From the NCBI GenBank assembly GCA_030592285.1, contig JAUVJU010000005.1, forward strand, positions 1-35,396: DNA of 35,396 nucleotides. The letters run 5' to 3'. The notes below the pieces were generated by a model that was given only the letters and a program-made list of their open reading frames with translations, did no database searches and was not told where the DNA came from. The translations under genes were made by a program, and so were the position numbers. This document shows positions 10,140-18,666 of the stretch, one piece after another. Source of the stretch: Caldifarciminota bacterium (lineage in GTDB: Bacteria; Hydrothermota; 32-111). Each line of letters starts with the position of its first letter. Position 1 is the first letter of the stretch.

Positions 10140-10845
10140 CAATATTAGTTATAAAACGGAAAGTCAGTTATGGAAGTGCGGATATAATAAATGGTGGGAT
10201 GTTTTAAGAAATCCGGGAAATTTACCATTTAACAAATCAAGAAATGATGACTTTGAAAGGCATATCAGGAAATCAATAAAAAAATTTATGAAAGATGATA
10301 TAGTGTTTTTTACAGAAAAAATGGAACATAAGGATTATTGGAGAATTTTGGGACCATATATAAATGAAACAGGTTTTGTGGATATTGAAACAGATATTAA
10401 TGGTGAAATAACGGTTGTGGGGTTATTTATTGGGGAAAACTATCATTACTATACAAGAGGTGAAAATATTGCAAAATTAGAGTGGATGTTTTCTCTGCCA
10501 AAAGCCATTGTGACATTCAATGGCTTGATCTTTGATATTCCTGTAATAAAAAAGGAATTCCCATTTATTGATATTCCAATATTACATTTTGATTTGCTGA
10601 GAGCATCTTCACAGGCGGACTGGAAAGGTAGTTTGAAAAAACTTGAAAAACAGGAAAACATTCCGCGTCCAAATAGGATTAAAAACTTTACAGGTTATGA
10701 TGCAGTAAAATTATGGAATAAGTATATTGACGGGAATAAAATAGCACTTGAAATTCTTATAGAGTATAATATGTATGATGTGAAAAATTTAAAATTATTA
10801 CTTGAAAAATATTTTATAATTTTAAAAGACAAAACATTATCTTGA
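10111..10845 (+). CDS. YprB-like ribonuclease H-like (DEDD) exonuclease domain protein
   Basis: GFVDIETDINGEITVVGLF, TFNGLIFDIPVI, EYNMYDVKNLKLLL acidic motifs. Confidence 0.78.
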   Translation: MLTSTYIHIDNISYKTESQLWKCGYNKWWDVLRNPGNLPFNKSRNDDFERHIRKSIKKFMKDDIVFFTEKMEHKDYWRILGPYINETGFVDIETDINGEITVVGLFIGENYHYYTRGENIAKLEWMFSLPKAIVTFNGLIFDIPVIKKEFPFIDIPILHFDLLRASSQADWKGSLKKLEKQENIPRPNRIKNFTGYDAVKLWNKYIDGNKIALEILIEYNMYDVKNLKLLLEKYFIILKDKTLS

Positions 10846-11484
10846 AAAAAATCTTCCCAATCCCTTTTTCTTTTCTTCCTTTTCCTTTTTCTTATCTATT
10901 TTCTCTTGTTTCAATTTTTCTTTAGCAGCCTTTTTTTCAAGATTTTCTTTCATATAAACAAGTCCGGAAGACATTAATCCGACAAATATCTTTGCAGTAA
11001 CAAATTCGGATTGATTTACCTTTAATGCAAGTTCTTTTATTGTTAATTTGCCATCAACAAATGTAAGCATTTTCCATTCATCAGATGTTAGTTTGATGTT
11101 CTCCGTTCCTGTTTCAGGATTTTCAACAATATCAACAATACCATCTGTATCAGGAATAAATCTTTCTATCTGTTCCCATTCATCTATCTTTCTTGCTGCT
11201 TCAAGCATAAGATGCTGTATGGGTACCTGTACTGTTTTTTCATCACTTTTTTTATCAGGAACAAATTCAAAACTGCCCTTTGACCATCTTAGAATTCTTT
11301 GAACAGCATTCTCCCCTTTCCTGTCTTCTGTTTCAGAATGTGTAACAATACCATCCTGAATATAAATATAGCCCTTATCATCTTCAACAGTAATTTCAAG
11401 ACAGCCCTCTTTCTTATTCATATGAATAAGTTGAAGAATATCAGTTATGTCAAAGTCATTTAATGAGCCGCTAAGACCTGCCAC
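10837..11484 (-). CDS. DUF4388 (PATAN) domain protein with Lys/Glu-rich C-terminal tail
   Basis: GSLNDFDITDILQLIHMNKKEGCLEITVEDDKGYIYIQDGIVTHSET..GENAVQRILRWSKGSFEF. Confidence 0.8.
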   Translation of the reverse strand: MAGLSGSLNDFDITDILQLIHMNKKEGCLEITVEDDKGYIYIQDGIVTHSETEDRKGENAVQRILRWSKGSFEFVPDKKSDEKTVQVPIQHLMLEAARKIDEWEQIERFIPDTDGIVDIVENPETGTENIKLTSDEWKMLTFVDGKLTIKELALKVNQSEFVTAKIFVGLMSSGLVYMKENLEKKAAKEKLKQEKIDKKKEKEEKKKGLGRFFSR

Positions 11485-11495
11485 AATTCCTCCGT

Positions 11496-12434
11496 TTAAA
11501 ATCGAACCATAACGGATAAAGCATTTTCATATCCGAGAAGGTGTTTATATGGTTTAAATGAGTATTGAACTGTGAATTTATTTATATTAAATCCTGCACC
11601 AATTGAGAATGATTCTGAATCATTGTTAAAAATATACCCAGTGCTTATTGTAATAATATCATTATATGTACATTCCCCTGCCATTGCTACATTATATTCT
11701 GAATCATTTGCCTTGATAAAGTCAGCATAAACTACCGATTTTATTGAACTACTTATTTCAAATGAATAGGTTGCTCCTGCTCTTACTGTAAATGGAGAAA
11801 CTATATAGTCCGATGAATAAATATCATATCTGTAATTAGGAGCAAAATTAAGAAAAGAAAAACCAAAAGAAAAACCCCTGAATTTTTCAAAAGTAGCAAT
11901 AAATCCAGTATTGAATGTAATAGATGTTTTGGCAAGCATATATGAAAATTCAGAAATTGTTCTTATTGATGCTCCCCAGTAAATACCATTAACAACAAAT
12001 AATCCATAGCCGGCAGATAATGTCATTGAAGTAAATCTGTAAGAACCAAGCGGTTCTTCTGTGGGGGTGTCTCCCCTGATCTCCATTGTATCTGATACGG
12101 AGAATCCTGTTCCACCGAATAAATACCCGATTTTCAATGGATAACTTGCCTGAATAAGCGACTTATTTAATAATGCAAATGAATTAAGATATGTAAATGA
12201 AAATCTTCGTTCCATATTATAAGGAATAATTGCAGGATTAATTAAATATGCGGCAGGGGATGAATAACCACCTGTCCCGCAGCCAGAAATAGAAATACTC
12301 TTTGCATCTGGTAATGTTTTTAGAAATGTAAAGCCAACATTATCAGATATAGAGAACAAGTATTTATCCAAATCATTTGCATTTACTGCAATTGATAAAA
12401 GAATACAGAATAAAATCACTATTTTTAATTTCAT
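11496..12434 (-). CDS. PorV/PorQ / UPF0164-like outer-membrane beta-barrel protein
   Basis: Signal peptide; SISGCGTGGYSSPAAYLINPAIIPYNMERRFSFTYL and alternating beta strands ending in aromatic residue (VMVRF). Confidence 0.7.
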   Translation of the reverse strand: MKLKIVILFCILLSIAVNANDLDKYLFSISDNVGFTFLKTLPDAKSISISGCGTGGYSSPAAYLINPAIIPYNMERRFSFTYLNSFALLNKSLIQASYPLKIGYLFGGTGFSVSDTMEIRGDTPTEEPLGSYRFTSMTLSAGYGLFVVNGIYWGASIRTISEFSYMLAKTSITFNTGFIATFEKFRGFSFGFSFLNFAPNYRYDIYSSDYIVSPFTVRAGATYSFEISSSIKSVVYADFIKANDSEYNVAMAGECTYNDIITISTGYIFNNDSESFSIGAGFNINKFTVQYSFKPYKHLLGYENALSVMVRF

Positions 12435-12442
12435 AATTTTTA

Positions 12443-12471
12443 ATATTATATCAAATATAACATTATGTCAA
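12443..12471 (-). promoter_or_regulatory. sigma70-like promoter for the PorV-like gene; predicted near-leaderless transcript
   Basis: On - strand TTGACA (12471-12466), 17-nt spacer, TAATAT (12448-12443), then only 8 nt before ATG. Confidence 0.55.
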
Positions 12472-12548
12472 TGTATAGAAGTGTTTTTGTTAAATAGAGA
12501 GAAACACTTAAATTGAATAAATTTATTAATCCTACATATATAATAATA

Positions 12549-12576
12549 TTGACAAGTCAATTTATATTAATAAAAT
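12549..12576 (+). promoter_or_regulatory. sigma70-like promoter for trpS; predicted leaderless transcript
   Basis: TTGACA (12549-12554), 16-nt spacer, TAAAAT (12571-12576), 6 nt to ATG at 12583; no Shine-Dalgarno. Confidence 0.5.
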
Positions 12577-12582
12577 AAGAAT

Positions 12583-13578
12583 ATGGAAAAAAAAAGAATA
12601 TTAAGTGGAATACAGCCATCCGGCAATTTGATGATAGGTAATTACATAGGTGCATTAAAAAGTTGGGTGAAAATGCAGGAGGAATATGATTGCTACTATG
12701 TATTAGTTGATATGCATGCAATTACAGTAAGACAGGATCCGAAAATACTGCGAAGGCGTTGTTATGATTTTATTGCTCTATATATTGCATCCGGCATTGA
12801 TCCTGAAAAAAGTGCAATATTTATTCAATCACATGTTTCCGCTCATGCCGAACTTGCATGGGTACTTAATTGTATTACATATACAGGGGAATTAAATCGG
12901 ATGACTCAATTCAAGGAGAAATCTGTTAAAAACATTAAGAATATTAATGCTGGCTTATATACATATCCTGTTCTTATGGCAGCTGATATTCTTTTATATC
13001 AGGCACATTTTGTTCCTGTTGGACATGATCAGAAGCAGCATCTTGAACTTGCAAGGGATTTAGCCCAAAGATTCAATTCATTGTATTCCGATACATTTAC
13101 TGTGCCAAAGCCATATATTCCCAAAGTAGGTGCACGCATTATGAGCTTGCAGGAACCGGAAAAGAAGATGTCCAAATCCGATGAAAATATCAATAATTAT
13201 ATTGCACTTCTTGATGAACCTGATATTATTCGTGCAAAAATAAGAAGAGCAGTTACCGATTCAAATACAAGTATTGAGTATGATAATAACAGACCGGGCA
13301 TTTCTAATCTAATTACTATTTACAGTATAATTACAGAAAAATCATTTGATGAAATAAAGGATGATTTCAAAAACAAGGGATATAAGGAATTCAAAGATGA
13401 TTTAGCAGAAGTTATTATTGAATATCTTAAACCGCTTCAAAATAATTACAAGAGAATAAGAAATGATAAACAATACTTGGAAGATGTTTTAAAAAATGGA
13501 AAAGAACAGGCATTTAGAAGTGCCAGGAAAACCCTTTCAAAGGTGTATAGAAAAGTGGGATTTATTCAACCCACTTAA
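12583..13578 (+). CDS. trpS: Tryptophanyl-tRNA synthetase
   Basis: RILSGIQPSGNLMIGNYIGALKSW, PVGHDQKQHLELARDLAQRFN, KKMSKSDEN. Confidence 0.96.
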   Translation: MEKKRILSGIQPSGNLMIGNYIGALKSWVKMQEEYDCYYVLVDMHAITVRQDPKILRRRCYDFIALYIASGIDPEKSAIFIQSHVSAHAELAWVLNCITYTGELNRMTQFKEKSVKNIKNINAGLYTYPVLMAADILLYQAHFVPVGHDQKQHLELARDLAQRFNSLYSDTFTVPKPYIPKVGARIMSLQEPEKKMSKSDENINNYIALLDEPDIIRAKIRRAVTDSNTSIEYDNNRPGISNLITIYSIITEKSFDEIKDDFKNKGYKEFKDDLAEVIIEYLKPLQNNYKRIRNDKQYLEDVLKNGKEQAFRSARKTLSKVYRKVGFIQPT

Positions 13579-13594
13579 TAAACAGGGAGAAAAA

Positions 13595-14227
13595 ATGAAA
13601 AAAATACTTTTACCTCTTATACTGATAATAATAATTTTATCCAGTTGTGATAAGGTTATTGAATTGAATCTAATTTACTATGATATTGGAAACTTGAATT
13701 CCGAGAGTTATGTTTATTTAGAGGATGGAATCATTGGAAAAGTAATTGAAGTTAAAAGAAGTGAAGAAATATACAATGTAAAGATTGTAATTGATAGAGA
13801 ATATGAAGAATATATTACAACAGAAACAGAATTTTTCTTGATTAATAAAAAGAAAACAGCGAAAATCATTGCGAAGAATAGTGGTAACAAGGGTGAACTA
13901 CTGAAAAATGGAGCAGTAATAAAAGGGAAGAATGAATTTGAATATCATTTATCAAAGGGATTTGGGAAGATAAAAAATTCAACAGAAATGTTTTTTAAAT
14001 CAGAGGAATGGAAGGGCTTTAGAAAAAAGATTGATCAGGTTATTGAAAAGGGCATGGAAAAGAGCGAAAAACGATTCCCGGAAATAAATGATCAGATCAA
14101 TGAATTTCTTGAAAAATTCAATGAAAGATATGATGAAACTATGAAAGATAAAGTGCAGCCATTTCTTGACACATTAATAATGGATTTAAATGAAATATTT
14201 GAAGAGGATGAAGATAAAAAAGAATAA
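13595..14227 (+). CDS. Lipoprotein with MCE/MlaD-like domain
   Basis: Met at 13595 gives lipobox LILSSC; YYDIGNLNSESYVYLEDGIIGKVIEVKRSEEIYNVKIVIDREY resembles an MCE domain; C-terminal helical region. Confidence 0.6.
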   Translation: MKKILLPLILIIIILSSCDKVIELNLIYYDIGNLNSESYVYLEDGIIGKVIEVKRSEEIYNVKIVIDREYEEYITTETEFFLINKKKTAKIIAKNSGNKGELLKNGAVIKGKNEFEYHLSKGFGKIKNSTEMFFKSEEWKGFRKKIDQVIEKGMEKSEKRFPEINDQINEFLEKFNERYDETMKDKVQPFLDTLIMDLNEIFEEDEDKKE

Positions 14228-14447
14228 GACAGCTATTTAATTGAGTATTATTGTTGTCCCAAAATACCTTCTTAAGGTATATTCGGATGTTAATTATACA
14301 GCATTAATATAATAAAGATATTGCTAATTTCAAGATGAACGGTTTTCGCCAGAAATAGACTATTCTAAAAGAGTATGTTTCGCCAAAATAAAATCTCCAA
14401 TATAAATAGCAGTATTACTTAATTTATATTATAATGAACGGAGGAAG

Positions 14448-14578
14448 ACAAACAATAAGGGGAAACTTTTTTCTGCGGACGAAGACAATCGATAAGGTGA
14501 GCATCTGCGGTACAATTGGCATTTATTCTACTCGCAGTCGTAGATTCGCCGTGGTGAACAGCTCCTCTTATTGTTTGT
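14448..14578. ncRNA. Candidate structured RNA closed by a 16-bp terminal stem (class unknown)
   Basis: Terminal stem plus internal hairpin CTGCGG...(T)CGCAG; higher GC than flanks; no credible ORF. Confidence 0.3.
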
Positions 14579-14660
14579 GTGAGGTAGCATGTCATAGGCA
14601 TGCCAGGAAAAGATAAAAAAGAAAAGAAATAAAAAAATATCAAGATTGATTTGCATTTAA

Positions 14661-14687
14661 CATATTTTTTGAATTACTCAAAATATG
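14661..14687. repeat. Dispersed hairpin repeat, copy 1
   Basis: CATATTTT-TTGAATTACTC-AAAATATG (8-bp stem); a half copy CTCGAATTACTCGGAATGTAC follows. Confidence 0.5.
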
Positions 14688-14825
14688 CAATCCTCGAATT
14701 ACTCGGAATGTACCTCTGTTTGTTTATCTGACAGAATTATGTAATACAAAATAGATTTATAATATTTAACTTTAAATAAATTTTATTTTGGCGAAAGACG
14801 GATAAAAAAACAGGTTTGTGATTTG

Positions 14826-16064
14826 CTATTTGAATATTTCCTTTACATCATTATAGGCATGTTCAATCAAATAAAATGATCCTATAATAAGAAGCATATC
14901 ATCCTTGTCAGCATATTCATAGAAATGCTCAATTGAATCATAAGTAGAATCAAAATAGCTAATTCCTTCTACATGAGCATAATCATTTATACATGCTGCT
15001 CTAAAAAATGGAATGGTTGACAGCATTACATTTTCGGAATACTGTTTTAGAATATCAATCATGGAATAAATATTCTTATCATGCATAAAAACAGAAAGAG
15101 TGCTTAGTGTTTTATTAGGATACATTTCCCTGATTTCTTTAAGAGTGATTTTTATTGCACCGGGATTGTGTGAACCATCAACAATAATTAATGGAGTATC
15201 ATTTATTGTTTCCATGCGTCCTTTGATTGAAAAATTACTAATACCAAATTTTTTACATTTTTCATCAATTCCAATATGATCAAGTACATCAATAGACAAT
15301 GCAGCATTATGTTTTTGATATGTACCAGGTTGCTCTAATGAATATGTATGCTTTTTATAAACCATTGAATTTTCCTGTACATCAACATTCTCAATATCAG
15401 TAATATTCAAAGGTGCATTTTTTTCAAGACAAATATTTTTTAATACATTATTTACTGCTTCATTCTGCTTAAATGTGAATAGAGGAATATTCTCTTTGAT
15501 GATCCCACCCTTTTCTCTTGCAATATCATCTAATGAATCACCAAGCATTTTAATATGGTCAAAATCAATAACAGTAATTACTGTAAGGTATGGATCAACA
15601 ACATTGGTGGCATCTAACCGCCCCCCTAATCCGGTTTCAATAATTACATAATCAGTTTTATTCATAGCAAAGTGAAGAAATGCCACAGTTGTCATTGCTT
15701 CAAAAAATGTTCTATAATGCTTTTTTTTGTTTTTAATTCTATCATATACCAATTTTTCTAATATAACAAAATCAACATCATCAATATTCATTCCATCTAT
15801 TTTGATCCTTTCATTAATCTCATAAAGATGAGGAGATGTATATACACCTACTTTATAATAACATTGAAAAAGTGATGAAGCAATAATTTCCGCAACCGAC
15901 CCTTTGCCATTTGTTCCTGCAATATGGATTATTTTTCCTATATTGCTATGTGGATTCCCAAACTCATTCAGGAATTTTTTATATTCATTAAGATCAAAGT
16001 CCGTTGATCTAGGGTCTTGTCTTTCAAGATTATATAGATTGCTGAAAAAGAGAGGTGTCTTCAT
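14826..16064 (-). CDS. folC: Folylpolyglutamate synthase / dihydrofolate synthase
   Basis: IIHIAGTNGKGSVAEIIASSL, GVYTSPHLYEINERIKIDG, IETGLGGRLDATNVV, VDGSHNPGAIK. Confidence 0.95.
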   Translation of the reverse strand: MKTPLFFSNLYNLERQDPRSTDFDLNEYKKFLNEFGNPHSNIGKIIHIAGTNGKGSVAEIIASSLFQCYYKVGVYTSPHLYEINERIKIDGMNIDDVDFVILEKLVYDRIKNKKKHYRTFFEAMTTVAFLHFAMNKTDYVIIETGLGGRLDATNVVDPYLTVITVIDFDHIKMLGDSLDDIAREKGGIIKENIPLFTFKQNEAVNNVLKNICLEKNAPLNITDIENVDVQENSMVYKKHTYSLEQPGTYQKHNAALSIDVLDHIGIDEKCKKFGISNFSIKGRMETINDTPLIIVDGSHNPGAIKITLKEIREMYPNKTLSTLSVFMHDKNIYSMIDILKQYSENVMLSTIPFFRAACINDYAHVEGISYFDSTYDSIEHFYEYADKDDMLLIIGSFYLIEHAYNDVKEIFK

Positions 16065-17437
16065 TTTATAATGTTTTCATAGTATATTGCTGTAACAAAA
16101 ATATCATTTGTATAACCCATTTTTAGTAGTAATTCCCTAAGAGCATCTGCTTCTTCCTGTGAATTAAATTTCCCTGCATATACCCTGTAATAATCTTTTT
16201 TCTTCACAAGTGCCTTTTTAATGAATACGGATTGTTTCATAATGGCATCTTTATCTTTTTTCATAGAGTTTTTTGCAGATGTGATATTTGTAAAGGAATG
16301 TAATTGAACAGAGTAGTATGTTTTTTTCTTAATCTTTTTTTCAATTTCCTCAATATAATTTATTTTATCCTGCGTCTTAATGTTTTTAGGGATTGAATCA
16401 GGTGCTTCAAATGCAAAGGCATAAAGGGCATTTGCTTTTTTAGACAATAAAACTGTTGTATCGGTTAACATATCATAGGCATAAATATGTTCATTCTGAT
16501 ATATTAAATGATTATCATCAAAAAGGAGAATCCTTGAAACAGGAGATACAGTTTCTAATTGTTTAATCTTTTTATTGCCGGAAAACAGTGATACCTCCCC
16601 CTTATTACTTAATAAAAGAAATAATGAATCACCATTTGATTTAATATCATTTATTGTATCACCAAAGGATAAATGAAATACAGTTTTATAATCAATGCTG
16701 CTAATTCCTTCAATAGCATTTGGCAATGATTGAATAATTGCCAAATTTTTTAATGGGACCTCAGTAAAATTAATTACACTGGTATTTTTCTTATATATAA
16801 TATTCAATGTTTCAAAATCACATATTAAAAAGGAATTATCCAAATTTAAATATATACGAGAACCATATCTGAAAAAGTTTATCTTTTTGATTGTACCTGT
16901 AAAGATCTTTTTCCTTAAAATTCTGCGTTCATAATCAACAGAATATAGATAGCCCAAAGAATCAAGGGCATAAACATATTTATGGAATGGATTGATCCAA
17001 ATATTTACAAGAGACATTTCATTTGACAGCAATGTGTATTGATTGTATCTACTGTTCATGATCACAGAGTTTTTCAGTAAAATGATTCTACCTTCAGGAA
17101 TAAATACAATATGTTCAGCATCAGGGATTACGCCTATTTTATTAAGTACAAAACTTGCAGTATTAAATTCATAATAATATTTACCATATAAAAACAAATT
17201 TTTATTCAACTGACAGTATTTAACTGGTTCATCAAATGGAATAAACACTTCCTGACAAAGGGAATCATTTATTACATTAATACCTTTTTCCGATATAATG
17301 GTAAATGCTTTTTGTTCAATTAGAAGCGTATCCTGGGTTTCTTCAATTGGAATAATTTTAGCAGGTTTATTGCATTGGATAAATGAAAGTGAAACAATAA
17401 GAATAAGCGGTAATAATTTTTTAATATTTATCAACAA
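16061..17437 (-). CDS. Lipoprotein with propeller-like N-terminal region and C-terminal SPOR domain
   Basis: Lipobox LSFIQC; C-terminal TYYSVQLHSFTN..YYRVYAGKFNSQEEADALRELLLKMGYTNDIFV typical of SPOR; TTG start. Confidence 0.75.
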   Translation of the reverse strand: MLINIKKLLPLILIVSLSFIQCNKPAKIIPIEETQDTLLIEQKAFTIISEKGINVINDSLCQEVFIPFDEPVKYCQLNKNLFLYGKYYYEFNTASFVLNKIGVIPDAEHIVFIPEGRIILLKNSVIMNSRYNQYTLLSNEMSLVNIWINPFHKYVYALDSLGYLYSVDYERRILRKKIFTGTIKKINFFRYGSRIYLNLDNSFLICDFETLNIIYKKNTSVINFTEVPLKNLAIIQSLPNAIEGISSIDYKTVFHLSFGDTINDIKSNGDSLFLLLSNKGEVSLFSGNKKIKQLETVSPVSRILLFDDNHLIYQNEHIYAYDMLTDTTVLLSKKANALYAFAFEAPDSIPKNIKTQDKINYIEEIEKKIKKKTYYSVQLHSFTNITSAKNSMKKDKDAIMKQSVFIKKALVKKKDYYRVYAGKFNSQEEADALRELLLKMGYTNDIFVTAIYYENIIK

Positions 17438-18146
17438 GTTCCCTCATTTCTCTTACAGCTGCCTCAATTCCGAAAATAACCGAATGTGCAACAATTGAAT
17501 GTCCGATATTAAGTTCTGTGACTGTATCAATATAGGTTATTTGTTCAACATTATCATAATTAAGTCCATGACCTGCATTAATAAGAATACCCTTTTTAAG
17601 TGATCCATAATTAGCTGCTTCTTCTATTCTGTCAAATTCCTTATCAATTTCTGCAACTGTCATACATTCAGAATATGCATTTGTATTTAATTCAATGGCA
17701 TCTGCTCCTGCTAACACTGCTTTATCTATCATTTTCTTATCAGGTTCAATGAAAAGGGCAACTTCAATACCCTTTTTTTTCAGTATTTTTACTGTGCTTT
17801 TAATTGCAGTAAAAACGGGTTTACTGAAAAGATTTAAACCACCTTCTGTTGTTAATTCATTTGGGCTTTCAGGAACAAGACACACCTTTTCGGGTTTAAT
17901 TGCAGAAATGAATTTTACAATCTCCTTATTAGTGGATATCTCAACATTAAGCGGTACTCTTAAACCGGCTTTTAATGCAATAATATCCGATTCATTTATA
18001 TGTCTTCTATCCTGTCTAAGATGAACAGTAATTCCATCTGCACCACCAAGTTGTGCAAGAACAGCACATGTCATAATATCAGGAACATCGGACTCTCTTG
18101 CCTCTCTCAATGTTGCCGTATGGTCAATATTTACACCTAAAAGCAT
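17421..18146 (-). CDS. pdxJ: Pyridoxine 5'-phosphate synthase
   Basis: LLGVNIDHTATLREARESDVPD, GADGITVHLRQDRRHI, VNAGHGLNYDNV-like INAGHGLNYDNVEQ, ELNIGHSIVAHSVIFG; start at 18146 preceded by AGGAGG. Confidence 0.95.
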   Translation of the reverse strand: MLLGVNIDHTATLREARESDVPDIMTCAVLAQLGGADGITVHLRQDRRHINESDIIALKAGLRVPLNVEISTNKEIVKFISAIKPEKVCLVPESPNELTTEGGLNLFSKPVFTAIKSTVKILKKKGIEVALFIEPDKKMIDKAVLAGADAIELNTNAYSECMTVAEIDKEFDRIEEAANYGSLKKGILINAGHGLNYDNVEQITYIDTVTELNIGHSIVAHSVIFGIEAAVREMRELVDKY

Positions 18147-18201
18147 TATGCCTCCTTTTTTAACAGTATATAACAAGTGATTATTATGTCAATAAGAGAA
18201 A

Positions 18202-18223
18202 CAGGGACGGAAAACCGTCCCTG
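18202..18223. repeat. Perfect 9-bp hairpin, AAAA tetraloop
   Basis: CAGGGACGG-AAAA-CCGTCCCTG. Confidence 0.6.
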
Positions 18224-18226
18224 CAT

Positions 18227-18320
18227 AAAAAGACCCTTTAAGACGAAGGCAGCGTCCTTGTTCTGTAAAGAACAGAGGGTCTTTATTATTAATACGAAAA
18301 AATGTGGTATTTGTTAATGT
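18227..18320. repeat. ~95-bp intergenic element, copy A
   Basis: Shares CTTGTTCTGTAAAGAACA(A)GAGGGTCTTTATTAT(AT)TAATRCGAAAARATGT with 25951-26044; outer stem AAAGACCCT/AGGGTCTTT. Confidence 0.75.
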
Positions 18321-18666
18321 TTTCATAGAATATCTTTTAAAGGGCACAAATGAGAATAATTTAACATATCATCAGTAATATCATTATATTTATACTCACT
18401 AATTATCTTGTCTTCATCTCGTCTCCTTTGTTTTTGTTTTATTTTTTTTCTTTTCTTATCTATTTCTTTATTATATCAATCGCTCTCCTTTATTAAATAT
18501 CTATATCTTAACGAGTTTACACTACCAATCATTGTGATAAGCTTGATTTTCGAGATTAAATGTATTATAATTAAATATATAAAAAAGTATAGAATCAAAA
18601 TAACAAAAGAGAAGATTGAAAAAATAATCAGTCCATTAGACAATTGAAAGTGAATAAGGAGGATTT

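Larger units (their letters stand above)
14378..14796. repeat. Nested inverted-repeat element (outer 17-bp perfect IR, inner 16-bp IR)
   Basis: TTTCGCCAAAATAAAAT (14378-14394) versus ATTTTATTTTGGCGAAA (14780-14796); ACAAACAATAAGGGGA (14448-14463) versus TCCTCTTATTGTTTGT (14563-14578). Confidence 0.65.

Noticed and set aside
14448-14578. Possible SRP RNA, tmRNA or RNase P RNA
   Set aside because: Looked for diagnostic SRP (GGAAGG/AGCAG), tmRNA tRNA-like ends and RNase P core motifs and did not find them; 6S remains only a loose shape resemblance
14419-14643. ORFs on both strands (74 aa -, 60 aa +) in the nested inverted repeat region
   Set aside because: Composition not protein-like, span inverted repeats, no SD; better explained as an RNA or repeat element
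18408-18647. 79-aa hydrophobic ORF
   Set aside because: TTG start without SD, very low complexity, in a non-coding-looking AT-rich stretch; not called as CDS
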